Shown here: in pieces, positions 1 through 7,802 of the stretch
Layout of the letters: every line of letters begins with the position of its first letter
How positions within the stretch are numbered: position 1 is the stretch's first letter
Assembly (NCBI RefSeq): GCF_018614055.1
Contig: NZ_JAGGPB010000026.1
Span: 1 to 64,000, forward strand
DNA from: Streptomyces sp. ISL-98
Lineage (GTDB): Bacteria > Actinomycetota > Actinomycetes > Streptomycetales > Streptomycetaceae
Direction of reading: 5' to 3'
Length of the DNA: 64,000 nucleotides
The notes under the pieces: model-generated
Databases searched by the model: none
Seen by the model: only the letters and a program-made list of their open reading frames with translations
Told to the model about the DNA's origin: nothing
Translations under genes and position numbers: made by a program

Positions 1-180
1 CACACTCCGGGGGGCACCTCACAGAGCCGGGGCGAAAGTGCCCCGGCCTACGCCTGGGCAGCGTCGTTCAGTTGGCAGCGCCCACGCTTCCCAGCACGAC
101 ATGCAGCGCATCACCCTGGAGTGCTCCGGATCTCTCTCCACGCTGCCACCACACCGGGGGCACTGCTGCATGACGACTCC

Positions 181-387
181 CTACGCTGTGACGTCGAACT
201 CCCCCAGCTTGGCACCAGGAAGGAACTGCGCCCACTCCACGGCGGTGAACTCGACCGTCTGGCCGCTCACGGAGTTGCGGACCACCACCTTGCCGGGAAC
301 GTTGGTGGCGACCTCGACACAGCGGGGGTCGTTGTTGTTGTACTGGCACGCGCTGGACGTGCGGAACTCGAATTCGGGCACGGTCAT
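181..387 (-). CDS. DUF397 domain protein
   Basis: Small 68-residue protein of the DUF397 type. The family pattern is visible: an N-terminal FRTSSAC segment, then CVEVATN, then VVVRNS, then an aromatic-rich end with FTAVEWAQFL. DUF397 proteins in Streptomyces usually accompany XRE regulators of the WhiJ type, and a DUF5753 XRE regulator lies at 984-1826 on the same strand. Molecular function is unknown for the family; a role as accessory partner of such a regulator is inference. The first 180 bases of the window hold no gene I can support. Confidence 0.75.
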   Translation of the reverse strand: MTVPEFEFRTSSACQYNNNDPRCVEVATNVPGKVVVRNSVSGQTVEFTAVEWAQFLPGAKLGEFDVTA

Positions 388-489
388 GCGTGGTACCTCT
401 CTCTGTTGGAGTGGCGCACTGCACCTGCTGCCCCGCCCCGGCGGGCACTCTGGCTGTCCTAGGGCCGTGATCCACCGGGGCGGGGGTCT

Positions 490-714
490 CTACTCGGCGC
501 GAACCACCATCGCGAACGACGTACGGATGCGCCGAAAGGCAGCGTGGCCAGACCGGCCGGTGTGACTCATGCACTCCACATCCACAGCCGAACTGTCCGT
601 CGTAGGGGTGGCTTTCCAGTCGCACCACAGGCACTCAGCTTCGAAGGTCACGTCAGTGTTCGGGTGCTCCGTAATGCGGTGCTCCACGTACCGGAATGCC
701 GCCCGCGCCGTCAC
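490..714 (-). CDS. DUF7848-type small zinc-ribbon-like protein
   Basis: A 74-residue protein with ECLWCDW and a later VECMSHTGRSGH segment, giving Cys-x2-Cys and Cys/His residues that could bind a metal. The series VEHRITEHP, FEAECLWC, HTGRSGH, FRR, TSFAMVVR is a pattern I recognise from small Streptomyces proteins classed as DUF7848, often near integrated elements. Its start overlaps the stop of the upstream 66-residue gene by 4 bases, so the two are probably translationally coupled. Function unknown. Confidence 0.7.
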   Translation of the reverse strand: MTARAAFRYVEHRITEHPNTDVTFEAECLWCDWKATPTTDSSAVDVECMSHTGRSGHAAFRRIRTSFAMVVRAE

Positions 715-911
715 CGTCGCCCCCGCGTCCTGTGCGGGTGATTCCTGATCTCCACATCCGCATCCGTCGCCGCCGACAAGTCACCCCTGTCCCGCGCCGC
801 CTGCCGCTGAGAGACCAACGCCCCGCACACCTCGCAGCCTGGCGCAGGGTCGGGCGGAGTGCGCGGCAGAGACAGGTGTACCGGGCCACTCATCGTTCTC
901 GGATTACTCAC
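711..911 (-). CDS. small hypothetical protein with CEVC motif
   Basis: A 66-residue protein with one Cys-x2-Cys pair (CEVC), followed by the segment QRQAARDRGDLSAATDADVE and then IRNHP. This is a recurring small Streptomyces protein of unknown function, usually next to DUF7848 genes. The stop overlaps the start of the next gene on the minus strand by 4 bases. The protein is too short for further claims. Confidence 0.6.
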   Translation of the reverse strand: MSNPRTMSGPVHLSLPRTPPDPAPGCEVCGALVSQRQAARDRGDLSAATDADVEIRNHPHRTRGRR

Positions 912-983
912 GCTTGCCGCCTCCCTGACTGCCTGTCTTGAGCGCCCGACAAGTGTCGTCCGGCGGGTGGAAAGCGCCTACGT

Positions 984-1826
984 TTATTGGCGTTGTCGGT
1001 TAAAGATCACGGCCCAGTCGCTGATGAGTGACCGGAAATCATCGCCCCAGAAGGCGTATCCCTCGTACCTCTCGAAGTCCTCGCGGTAAGCGTTCACGTC
1101 CCGGCGGTCTCTGAGCATCAGGGCGCCTGTCCCTGTTTCCACGGTGGCCAGTCGGCGGTCATAGACTGTGAACGTATTGAGGGGCCGCTCCGGAATATGG
1201 CCACTCAGCGGGATCACGCCGAGACGCACGTTCGGAATTCGGGAGACGGACACCAGTCGGTCAAGCTGCATGGCCATTGCCAAAGGTGGCAGCAAAGGCC
1301 ACCTGACGGCCTGCTCCGTGAGAAGGAAGGTGAACCTCTTCTCCGGGTCGACCAGGGCGCTTTGCCGCTCAAGCTTCCTAGCGATGGTCTTGGACTGGTC
1401 TCCCGGAACGTCAGCGATGCTCGCACGCACGTAGTCAGGTGTGGCGAGCAAGCCGGTAATCATGGAGAGCAGGAAGTACCGCAACTCTGTGGAAGCTGCT
1501 TCGAGTCTGGCTAGTTCATTCTGCTTCTTGTCCAGGCCCCGGCGGCGGGAGTTCCAGTGGTCTTGCCATTCCGTGTTTGCGGATCGGGCAAGGGTGAGGA
1601 TCTCGGCTGCTAGCGGCCCCTCTGCGCCAAGGGCGTCAAGGATCAGCTCAACGTCGACTATGGCGGGGGTTAGCTTCCCGCTTTCTATGTTGCTGACCTT
1701 GGTTTGGCTCATGTTGCAGCGCTTAGCGAGCCGGATTTGAGTCCACCCGGCCCGCTTGCGCTCTTGCTTCAGGACTGCCGCTAGGTCCGCCTTGGACTGA
1801 CCCAGGGCCTCAGGCTCAAAGGTCAA
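984..1826 (-). CDS. XRE-family regulator with DUF5753 ligand domain
   Basis: 280 residues. Residues about 12-70 form a Cro/cI-type helix-turn-helix (VLKQERKRAGWTQIRLAKRC, then NMSQTKVSNIESGKLTP). Residues about 100-275 form the DUF5753 domain, with the usual YFLLSMITGLLATPDYVRA and LTEQAVRWPL blocks. Such proteins are WhiJ-like DNA-binding regulators paired with small partner proteins. Its start overlaps the end of the DUF6879 gene by 11 bases, so it is the last gene of a three-gene operon (2530 to 984). Base composition is visibly lower in GC than in the genes to the right, which fits acquisition by transfer. Confidence 0.88.
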   Translation of the reverse strand: MTFEPEALGQSKADLAAVLKQERKRAGWTQIRLAKRCNMSQTKVSNIESGKLTPAIVDVELILDALGAEGPLAAEILTLARSANTEWQDHWNSRRRGLDKKQNELARLEAASTELRYFLLSMITGLLATPDYVRASIADVPGDQSKTIARKLERQSALVDPEKRFTFLLTEQAVRWPLLPPLAMAMQLDRLVSVSRIPNVRLGVIPLSGHIPERPLNTFTVYDRRLATVETGTGALMLRDRRDVNAYREDFERYEGYAFWGDDFRSLISDWAVIFNRQRQ

Positions 1827-2340
1827 GGCCCTTCACGTACTCCTCGAAGGGCACCGACTCAGCTACCGCGATCCTCTGGTATTCGATGAACGGTGCCGTA
1901 TCGCCGTCGTGTATTTCGCGGCTGATCTGCCTGCCGTCCGGGTGGTAGTTCATCAGGACCACTTCGGAATGGTCGAACATCCAGAAGTCCTGCGCTCCCT
2001 CAAGAGGGTTCGGCCTGTCTGTGATGTCGAGAATACGGATCTGTTCCCCGGCCAAGGCGTGGGCCCTGTAGTAGTGGTGGAACTCAAACCGCAGGTAGTC
2101 GGACAGGGGGCGAGCAACGACGTGGACGCGGCCCTGTGTGCGTCCCTCAGCCGCTTGTCGGCGTAGCCGGTCGGTGTACTCATTCGCCACGGTGCCGGGC
2201 TCAATACGAGCACCTGCGCGGAACGCTGCGAACTCCTCTTCTTCCTGCGGCATGAGGTACTGCGGTAGGAGCTCCAGGCGCCATGCCTCCCGTGTGAAGT
2301 CCTCGAAGCGCGCCGCCCATGCCTCACCAGCCAAGCGCAC
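1816..2340 (-). CDS. DUF6879 family protein
   Basis: 174 residues. It starts near FEDFTREAWRLELLPQY and ends with the blocks FEFHHYYRAHALAGEQIRIL, FWMFDHSEVVLMNYHPDG and SVPFEEYV, the pattern of DUF6879 proteins. In actinomycetes these are encoded beside DUF5753 XRE regulators, as here. No enzymatic motif is evident. It overlaps the upstream 68-residue gene by 17 bases and the downstream regulator by 11, so all three are probably coupled in translation. A partner or antagonist role for the regulator is inference from the conserved arrangement. Confidence 0.82.
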   Translation of the reverse strand: MRLAGEAWAARFEDFTREAWRLELLPQYLMPQEEEEFAAFRAGARIEPGTVANEYTDRLRRQAAEGRTQGRVHVVARPLSDYLRFEFHHYYRAHALAGEQIRILDITDRPNPLEGAQDFWMFDHSEVVLMNYHPDGRQISREIHDGDTAPFIEYQRIAVAESVPFEEYVKGLDL

Positions 2341-2530
2341 GGAAAGCCTCCCTCAGCGTCTCCTCCGGGATCTCTACGAGCCCCTCCCCCTGCGGGGCCG
2401 AGAAGGCTTTGGACACGTCGCCCTGGACAACGAACGAGCCGGATGCGGTCCGGTAGACGTTCGGGCAGTCGTCCTTTCCGCACTCGCCGTTCCCGTTGCC
2501 GGTCAGTCGGGTCAGTTCCTCACGAGCCAT
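2324..2530 (-). CDS. DUF397-like small protein, first gene of the regulator operon
   Basis: 68 residues from ATG at 2530. An AGGGGG stretch 7 bases upstream decides this start; a longer in-frame extension to 2872 has no ribosome-binding site and runs through regulatory DNA. The sequence has CGKDDCPNVYRTASGSFVVQ, then a GEGLVEIPEETLREAFRALGW tail, and resembles small partner proteins of DUF6879/XRE pairs. Function unknown. It opens the operon that continues into DUF6879 and the DUF5753 regulator. Confidence 0.65.
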   Translation of the reverse strand: MAREELTRLTGNGNGECGKDDCPNVYRTASGSFVVQGDVSKAFSAPQGEGLVEIPEETLREAFRALGW

Positions 2531-2618
2531 GGTGAAACCCCCTGTCTCGCGCCCCTCGTGGGGCGACATCACGACCGTACGGAGGGCGTGCCGTCGCCGT
2601 CCATGCGGCAACACCAAT

Positions 2619-2637
2619 ATTTGCGTTGTCGCATAAA
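2619..2637. promoter_or_regulatory. inverted repeat upstream of the regulator operon
   Basis: The sequence reads TTTGCG-TTGT-CGCATAA, two near-complementary arms around a 4-base centre, in an AT-rich pocket about 90 bases upstream of the first gene of the minus-strand operon. This is a plausible operator for the XRE regulator encoded in that operon. The link to that protein is inference. Confidence 0.4.
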
Positions 2638-2700
2638 CCTGTGGCGCTCGCACGGTCCGGACGGCCTCTCCGGGAACGACCTTGGGCACCACGTGGGCAG

Positions 2701-2718
2701 GTTGGTCACGTGACCAAC
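2701..2718. promoter_or_regulatory. 18-bp perfect palindrome, candidate operator
   Basis: GTTGGTCACGTGACCAAC is a perfect 18-base palindrome. A further half-site ATGACCAAC follows at 2720-2728. It lies in the gene-free stretch 2531-2951, about 170 bases upstream of the operon start at 2530. Its symmetry and the extra half-site suggest a dimeric repressor site; the binding protein is unknown. Confidence 0.5.
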
Positions 2719-2833
2719 GCATGACCAACAGCCCCCGGGAACGGGCAGAAACAGCAGGAAAGAAGAGGAGAACGCAGCCTCCAACAACCGCTCCACCGCA
2801 GGCGTTTGCGCAGGTCAGGACACACAGAGGCTG

Positions 2834-2871
2834 GTGCCCGAGTGGAGAGTTCAAGTCCCCCCTCGGACACA
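2834..2871 (+). other. tRNA-3'-end-like sequence, possible attachment-site remnant
   Basis: A T-loop-like GAGTTCAAGTC is followed by CCCCC and CTCGGACAC-A, which has the layout of a T arm, the 3' half of an acceptor stem and a discriminator base. The preceding GTGCCCGAG (2834-2842) pairs with CTCGGACAC (2862-2870) except at one position. There is no room for anticodon and D arms, so it is not an intact tRNA. Such fragments are left at the ends of elements that integrate into tRNA genes. The boundary coincides with a change from lower-GC DUF genes on the left to ordinary chromosomal genes on the right. Confidence 0.35.
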
Positions 2872-2885
2872 TAAAGATTGATCAA

Positions 2886-2925
2886 GCGAAATGCTGGTCG
2901 GGATTCATCCCGGCCAGCATTTCGC
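2886..2925. terminator. long hairpin, likely bidirectional terminator
   Basis: Two 19-base arms (2886-2904 and 2907-2925), starting GCGAAATGCTGG and ending CCAGCATTTCGC, pair with a single G-T wobble around a 2-base loop. The hairpin sits just downstream of the tRNA-like sequence and 26 bases beyond the end of the minus-strand aminotransferase gene. It can stop transcription from both sides. The rest of 2531-2951 holds the palindromes and the tRNA-like sequence and no gene. Confidence 0.75.
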
Positions 2926-2951
2926 GTTGTGCGTGCGGGGCGACGGTCAGT

Positions 2952-4172
2952 TCACGAAACCGCCGACTGTACGGTCCGCACCCGGTCCATCGTGCCGAGG
3001 ACCGCCGCGATGCCCCGTGCGAGGTAGGGGATCCGGTGTGCCGAGATCCCTGCGATATTGATCCGCCCCGAGGCTGTGCCGTATATGGCGAACTCCTCGC
3101 GCAGCTCTCGCATTTGATCCGGCGTGAGCGGCAGCGTGGAGAACATGCCCTTCTGCCGCGCGAGCGGCCGAGCCTGGCCGGCGCACCCCAGGCCGTCCAG
3201 GTGGGCGACCAGATCGGCCCGGTTTGCCGTGATTCTGCCGCGCATGACGTCGAGTTCCGACCGCCACGTGGCCCGTAGCCCCTCGTCCTCGAGGATGGTG
3301 GTCACCACAGCGGCACCGTGCTCCGGCGGCATGGAGTACAGCGTCCGGGCGATGTTCTGCAGCGAAGTCTCGGCGTGCCGCAGTGCCTGCCCTGACGGGC
3401 CGAGGACTACAGCGCAGCCGGTACGGTCGCTGTAGAGGCCGAAGTTCTTCGAACAGCTGACGGCGATCAGCATCTCCGGAACCCGCATCGCCAGCATGCG
3501 CGTGGCCCGCAGGTCCGCCTCCAGGCCGTCACCGAGCCCGTGGTACGCGAGGTCGATGAACGGAACCCAGCCGTTGTGCTCGGCCAGCTCGGCCAGGGCC
3601 TCCCAGGCTTCGAAGGACAGCTCGACCCCAGAGGGGTTGTGGCAGCACCCCTGAAGCAGGACGACGTCGTCGCGCCGCGCGTCCTGCAGGTCTCGCAGCA
3701 TGCCCGCCGTGTCCGAGCACCCCTCGGCGTCGAGCCAGCTGTACGTCCGTACGGTCAGTCCGGCGGCTTCGAGAATGGGGCGGTGGTTGACGTAGGCAGG
3801 GTCGCTGATCCACACCGTTGCGCCCGGCCGCGTCCGGCGCACCAGGTCGGCCAGCAGCCGCAGCGCTCCGGTGCCCGCGACGGTCTGGACCGCGGCTGCC
3901 CGGCCGGCCGTGCCCGCGCCTCCCAGGACCATGGACAGCATCGCGCGGTTGAAGGCGGCGTTGCCCGACAGCCCCCGGTACTCCTTGGACGCGGAACGCT
4001 CCGCCAGGCGTATCTCGGCCTCACGGACGGCCGCCATGACGGGGGTGACCCCGGTGTGGTCACGGTAGACGCCGAGCACGAGGTTCAGGCGTTCGGGACG
4101 CGTATCGGTGCCGAACTCGGCAGACAGGTCCCACAGCGGGTCGGCAGGCGGGGGAGGGAGAAGCTCAAACAT
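2952..4172 (-). CDS. aromatic/aspartate aminotransferase (class I, AspC/TyrB type)
   Basis: 406 residues with PLP aminotransferase fold type I features of the AspC/TyrB branch. The opening DPLWDLSAEFGTDTRPERLNL and VLGVYRDHTGVTPVMAAV match the family start, and SCSKNFGLYSDRTG holds the PLP lysine. QGCCHNPSGVELSFEAW corresponds to the cofactor-phosphate region. It would move amino groups between an amino acid (aspartate or aromatic) and a 2-oxo acid. Its start overlaps the end of the EamA transporter gene by 8 bases, so the two are co-transcribed. A divergent Lrp/AsnC gene beyond them is the likely regulator. Exact substrate cannot be read from sequence. Confidence 0.85.
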   Translation of the reverse strand: MFELLPPPPADPLWDLSAEFGTDTRPERLNLVLGVYRDHTGVTPVMAAVREAEIRLAERSASKEYRGLSGNAAFNRAMLSMVLGGAGTAGRAAAVQTVAGTGALRLLADLVRRTRPGATVWISDPAYVNHRPILEAAGLTVRTYSWLDAEGCSDTAGMLRDLQDARRDDVVLLQGCCHNPSGVELSFEAWEALAELAEHNGWVPFIDLAYHGLGDGLEADLRATRMLAMRVPEMLIAVSCSKNFGLYSDRTGCAVVLGPSGQALRHAETSLQNIARTLYSMPPEHGAAVVTTILEDEGLRATWRSELDVMRGRITANRADLVAHLDGLGCAGQARPLARQKGMFSTLPLTPDQMRELREEFAIYGTASGRINIAGISAHRIPYLARGIAAVLGTMDRVRTVQSAVS

Positions 4173-5145
4173 CGGCGGGAACCTTGTGTCGGGGGCGTCG
4201 GTTGGAGAGCACGACGCCGGTGGTGAGGACGGGCACGCCGATCAGCACGGCGAGCGTCGGTGACTCGTCCAGCAGCGGGATGGCGAGGAGAACAACGGCA
4301 ACAGGGCTGAGGCTGCCTATGACGGAACTGCGCTCCGCGCCCAGCCTGCGGATCGCGAACGCGTACAGCAGCCCGGCGCACAGGCCGACCCCCAGCCCCT
4401 GTACGCCGAAGAACAGCGCGATGTCGCTTCCCGCCGCGTGCGCGAAGCCGGTGGGAAGTACCCCGGTCACGACCAGGAGCGCCATCACGGCGAACGACGG
4501 CAGGCACAGCAGCCCGATCGAGCCGACGGGATCGAGGTCCACCTCCCGCAGTCCCACCGTGTACAGGGCCCACAGCCCGCTTGCGACCAGGAGCACCCCG
4601 CAACCGACAAGCACGTCCGCGTCCAGCGCAACCGTGTAGCGCCAGACCAGGATGATGACGCCGACCGCGATCAGGACGAGCCCGGCCGCCTGCGTCCCGC
4701 GAGGAACGCCGCGCCCGCTCGCGACCATGAGTGCGGAGACGAAGAGCGGGACCATTCCCGGGATGAGCGAGCCGACGAACGCGGCAGACGTGAGGGAACC
4801 GCCGTACATGGCCGCCAGGAAGAACGGCACCCCGGCACCGCAGATGATCTTCATAGCCGTGGCCGGACGCACGGCGGCCAGTCGCCGTCGGCGCCGCCAC
4901 AGCGCGGGCGCCAGGATCACCAGGGGTGTGCCGAACCGCAGCAGAGCCGCGTCGGCGGGCAGCAGAGTGGAGGCGCTCAGCGCCCGGGCGCTGAGCGCGA
5001 ACGCGGCCCAGATCGCCACGGTCAGCAGCAGCGCGAGCCCGGCCACCGCATTGGGGGAGAACCGTGGGCCCGCGGTCCGGGCCCTGTCGCCCTCCAGGCT
5101 CGCCCCGGAGGGCGCCGCCGCCCCCATGGTGTTCGTCGCGACCAA
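4165..5145 (-). CDS. EamA/DMT-family exporter
   Basis: 326 residues with about ten hydrophobic helices in two similar halves, as in drug/metabolite transporters of the EamA type. Recognisable pieces are NAVAGLALLLTVAIWAAFAL at helix 1, TPLVILAPALWRRRRRL after helix 2 and the second-half FFGVQGLGVGLCAGLLYAFA. Many EamA proteins linked to Lrp regulators export amino acids or related metabolites. Co-transcription with an aminotransferase and divergence from an AsnC gene suggest export of an amino acid or its product; that is inference. The first 40 residues are a hydrophilic, poorly conserved leader. Confidence 0.85.
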   Translation of the reverse strand: MVATNTMGAAAPSGASLEGDRARTAGPRFSPNAVAGLALLLTVAIWAAFALSARALSASTLLPADAALLRFGTPLVILAPALWRRRRRLAAVRPATAMKIICGAGVPFFLAAMYGGSLTSAAFVGSLIPGMVPLFVSALMVASGRGVPRGTQAAGLVLIAVGVIILVWRYTVALDADVLVGCGVLLVASGLWALYTVGLREVDLDPVGSIGLLCLPSFAVMALLVVTGVLPTGFAHAAGSDIALFFGVQGLGVGLCAGLLYAFAIRRLGAERSSVIGSLSPVAVVLLAIPLLDESPTLAVLIGVPVLTTGVVLSNRRPRHKVPADV

Positions 5146-5239
5146 CGAAGTCCTCCAGTCTCTGACCTTTCGACGGGCACGAAACGGCCACGCCGTACCT
5201 GGCCGAGAACCGGCCCCGCCCCGCTGAGCAACGCTAAGC

Positions 5240-5261
5240 CAATCAGCGAGGCAGCCGATTG
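5240..5261. promoter_or_regulatory. inverted repeat in divergent exporter/Lrp promoter region
   Basis: CAATCAGC (5240-5247) and GCCGATTG (5254-5261) form an interrupted inverted repeat between the divergent EamA and AsnC genes. Lrp/AsnC proteins commonly bind imperfect palindromes near their own promoters, so this is a candidate autoregulatory site. The intergenic stretch 5146-5315 holds no gene. Confidence 0.4.
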
Positions 5262-5315
5262 CTTCTTCTGCCTCTCAGGCCTACGTTCGGGGCAGGATCT
5301 GCCAAGGAGTGAACG

Positions 5316-5786
5316 ATGGACGCTGTCGACCTACTGATCATCCGTGAGTTGCAGGCGGACGGACGGCTGTCCAACCAGGACCTCGCCGACCGGGTGCGCC
5401 TGTCTCCCTCTCCCTGCTTGCGACGGGTACGTCGGCTCGAACAGGCCGGGCTCATCCGTGGCTACACGGCCATGGTCGACCAGGTCGCCTTCGGGCTCCC
5501 GATCACCGTCTTCGTACGGGTCCGCCTGGAACGCCACACTGCCGAGGCCGTCAACGTGTTCGAGGAACACGTCGGGCGCATCGAGCACATCCAGGACTGC
5601 TACCTGATGGCGGGAAGCAGTGACTACCTGCTCAGAGTCGTCATCGAGAGCCTCGAGGCGTACGAAGTCCTGGTGCGCACCCGGATCCACGCCATCCCCG
5701 GCATTTCCTCGATCGAATCGAGTTTCGCGTTCGGCAGCGTGAAGCAGTCCAGGACATACCCCAGCCCCGCCACGCGACCTGTTTGA
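5316..5786 (+). CDS. Lrp/AsnC-family transcriptional regulator
   Basis: 156 residues. The N-terminal winged helix reads MDAVDLLIIRELQADGRLSN then QDLADRVRLSPSPCLRRVRR. A linker leads to a RAM ligand-binding domain (about residues 65-145), with VFVRVRLERHTAEAV and YLMAGSSDYLLRVV, the last containing the conserved GxxDYLL. AAGGAG lies 7 bases before the ATG. It is divergent from the exporter and aminotransferase genes and probably controls them in response to an amino acid. Confidence 0.93.
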   Translation: MDAVDLLIIRELQADGRLSNQDLADRVRLSPSPCLRRVRRLEQAGLIRGYTAMVDQVAFGLPITVFVRVRLERHTAEAVNVFEEHVGRIEHIQDCYLMAGSSDYLLRVVIESLEAYEVLVRTRIHAIPGISSIESSFAFGSVKQSRTYPSPATRPV

Positions 5787-5937
5787 GCGGTCGTAGCTTT
5801 TCAGCCCCGTTTGACGAGTGCACCTCAATACCTGGCCTCCGTCGCTAGCGTCGTACTCGACCACTCGACGTACGCCATCAACTCCCGTCGTGCAGGCGCC
5901 GCGCAGCGGGAAGGCCATTCGTTACAGGGGAGAAACA

Positions 5938-7113
5938 GTGATCATCCGCACAGCAATGCGACGGGCGGCGATCGCCGCAGTCGTCACGGGGTTAGCCGTA
6001 TCCGTCCTCGGGAACAGCCCGGCGCAGGCCGCGCAGCCCGCGCCCGCCGAGGACAAGGCACTGATCGAAGCCGCCCGGACCTACTTCGCCGGTGAGAACG
6101 CGATCACCGTGGAGGGCGGTGCTACGGCCGCCAGCGCGACCCGCAAGGCCGAGGATCTCAAGGTGGCCGAGGCGTTCCGCGCCGTACGGGACGACCGGAT
6201 GGAGGCCCGCGAGCAGCTGCTCGGCATCAACGAACTGGCCGGCGTGCGCTACTCGGGTGTCGATACCGAGCTCACCCCGGTCGGCTCTGTCCGCACCCAG
6301 GGCGACACCGCACGCCTCAGCGTGCGTGAGCACACGGAGTACACCTTCGCGGGCAGCAAGGACGAGCCGTACAGCTACACCGTGCGGCACAACCTGTCCT
6401 TCGTCCGCACCGACGGGGACTGGGCCCTCTCCAAGATCTCCACGCTGGACGGCCCGGCGAACCTGTCCACGCCGGAGAAGCTCGACCCGGCCGAACTGAG
6501 CGCCGCCCGGAAGGCGGCCAAGGAGCTTCGCGCCGAGGCCGCCGAGGGAGAGGGGAAGATCACCGATCCGGCGAAGAAGGCGTCCGCAGGGACCGGGGTC
6601 CGCCCGGCGGCGGCGTACGACTACAGCGCGATGGTGGCCTTCGCCACCAAGTACGCCGAACCGGAGCCGGAGGACAACGTCCCCTACGACCGGGACGAGA
6701 ACGACTGCACCAACTTCATCTCGCACGCCCTCAAGGCCGGCGGCTGGGAGCGGGTCCTCGGCTGGTACCGGAGCGACTCGGTCTGGTGGTACACGGGCAA
6801 CCCGTGGCCGCTCCCGCCGCACAGCTACACCTGGGGCGGGGCGCCCAACTGGCAGCGTTTCGCGCGGGACGAGTCGGAGCGGGTGTACGAGTTGTCCGGC
6901 CCCTCCAGTCTCGCGATCGCGGACGTGGTCCAGTTCGAGATCTTCGGCTACAGCGACCCCGGTCAGCCGGGCCACACCATGATGGTCACGGACTTCACGG
7001 ACGACTGGATGCCGAAGATGAGCTACCACTCCACGGACACGCTCAACAGGCCGCTCAGCGAGATCATCGCGGAGCACAGCGACGGTGAGAAGTTCTGGTA
7101 CTTCCGTACCTGA
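5938..7113 (+). CDS. secreted amidase-domain protein
   Basis: About 391 residues from GTG at 5938, which has AGGGGAG 7 bases upstream; an in-frame ATG at 5818 lacks such a site. A Sec signal peptide follows (RRAAIAAVVTGLAVSVLG, cleavage after AQA). The middle region is charged and weakly conserved. Residues about 245-390 match the Amidase_6 type domain, with NDCTNFISHALKAGG containing the likely catalytic Cys, followed by WWYTG and GHTMMVTDF with a candidate catalytic His. It may cleave cell-wall peptides or amides outside the cell. It stands alone between oppositely placed genes. The specific substrate is unknown. Confidence 0.82.
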   Translation: MIIRTAMRRAAIAAVVTGLAVSVLGNSPAQAAQPAPAEDKALIEAARTYFAGENAITVEGGATAASATRKAEDLKVAEAFRAVRDDRMEAREQLLGINELAGVRYSGVDTELTPVGSVRTQGDTARLSVREHTEYTFAGSKDEPYSYTVRHNLSFVRTDGDWALSKISTLDGPANLSTPEKLDPAELSAARKAAKELRAEAAEGEGKITDPAKKASAGTGVRPAAAYDYSAMVAFATKYAEPEPEDNVPYDRDENDCTNFISHALKAGGWERVLGWYRSDSVWWYTGNPWPLPPHSYTWGGAPNWQRFARDESERVYELSGPSSLAIADVVQFEIFGYSDPGQPGHTMMVTDFTDDWMPKMSYHSTDTLNRPLSEIIAEHSDGEKFWYFRT

Positions 7114-7145
7114 GACCGGCGTTGCGTGCGTCGCGGTGGCCGCTG

Positions 7146-7802
7146 CTACGGCTCGGTCACCGCGGCGCGCAGCTGCTCCCGCTCCACCGCGCCCTTCCCG
7201 CCGTCGGCGCACTCCAGCGTCACGCGGCCGTCGTCGCCGAGCGGCAGCGCCTGCTCCGGGGCGAAGTGGAAGAGGTGCTCCCCCTCCTTGGCGGGACGTT
7301 CCGCCGGGTCGAGCAGCAGAACGTATCGGCCGGGATCGGGGAGCTGGACCTCAGCCGTCGGGTACCACACGGTGACCCGGCCCGAGGACGGCACACCGGT
7401 GCCGTCCGCCAGCGCACCGTCGACGTCGAACCGGAAGGCGGAGCTCCTGGTGACCCCGTCGTCCACCGCGATACGTCCGGCGCGCAGCGTCCCGTACACC
7501 GGCCGGTAGCCCTGCTCCTGCCGGTCTCTGATCTTCTGCGCCGCCGTCCGAAGGCAGTCGGCCGAGGCGGTCGGGGCCGGTTCGTCGTCCCCGAAGAGGC
7601 CTCCGAGCACCGTGGGGACCACGACTGCGGCGGCGACGATCGCGGCGGTGGCCGTCGCCACGGCAAGGCGGCGGCGCAGCAGCCCCCGACGGGCGCGGGC
7701 GGTGAAGGCCGTACCGGGTGCGGCGGCCCGGCCCTCCGGCTCTGCGGCGGCCATCAGCAGTAGCCGCACCTGCTCTTCCTCCGGAAGCTGCTGGTCAGTC
7801 AT
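7146..7802 (-). CDS. membrane-anchored partner of the ECF sigma factor (possible anti-sigma)
   Basis: 218 residues from ATG at 7802, which overlaps the sigma factor stop by 8 bases; this coupling sets the start. A basic segment RARRGLLRRRLAV precedes one membrane helix (about residues 46-70). The C-terminal 150 residues are extracytoplasmic, with a VTVWYPTAEVQLPDPGRYVL stretch. Position directly after an ECF sigma gene and the single-pass topology suggest a partner or anti-sigma role. No zinc-binding anti-sigma (HxxxCxxC) motif is visible, so that role is uncertain. Confidence 0.7.
   Translation of the reverse strand: MTDQQLPEEEQVRLLLMAAAEPEGRAAAPGTAFTARARRGLLRRRLAVATATAAIVAAAVVVPTVLGGLFGDDEPAPTASADCLRTAAQKIRDRQEQGYRPVYGTLRAGRIAVDDGVTRSSAFRFDVDGALADGTGVPSSGRVTVWYPTAEVQLPDPGRYVLLLDPAERPAKEGEHLFHFAPEQALPLGDDGRVTLECADGGKGAVEREQLRAAVTEP

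Noticed and set aside
2834..2871. Intact tRNA gene
   Set aside because: The T-arm-like and acceptor-like parts are present, but there is no space for D and anticodon arms and the T stem pairs poorly. It was kept only as a possible attachment-site remnant.
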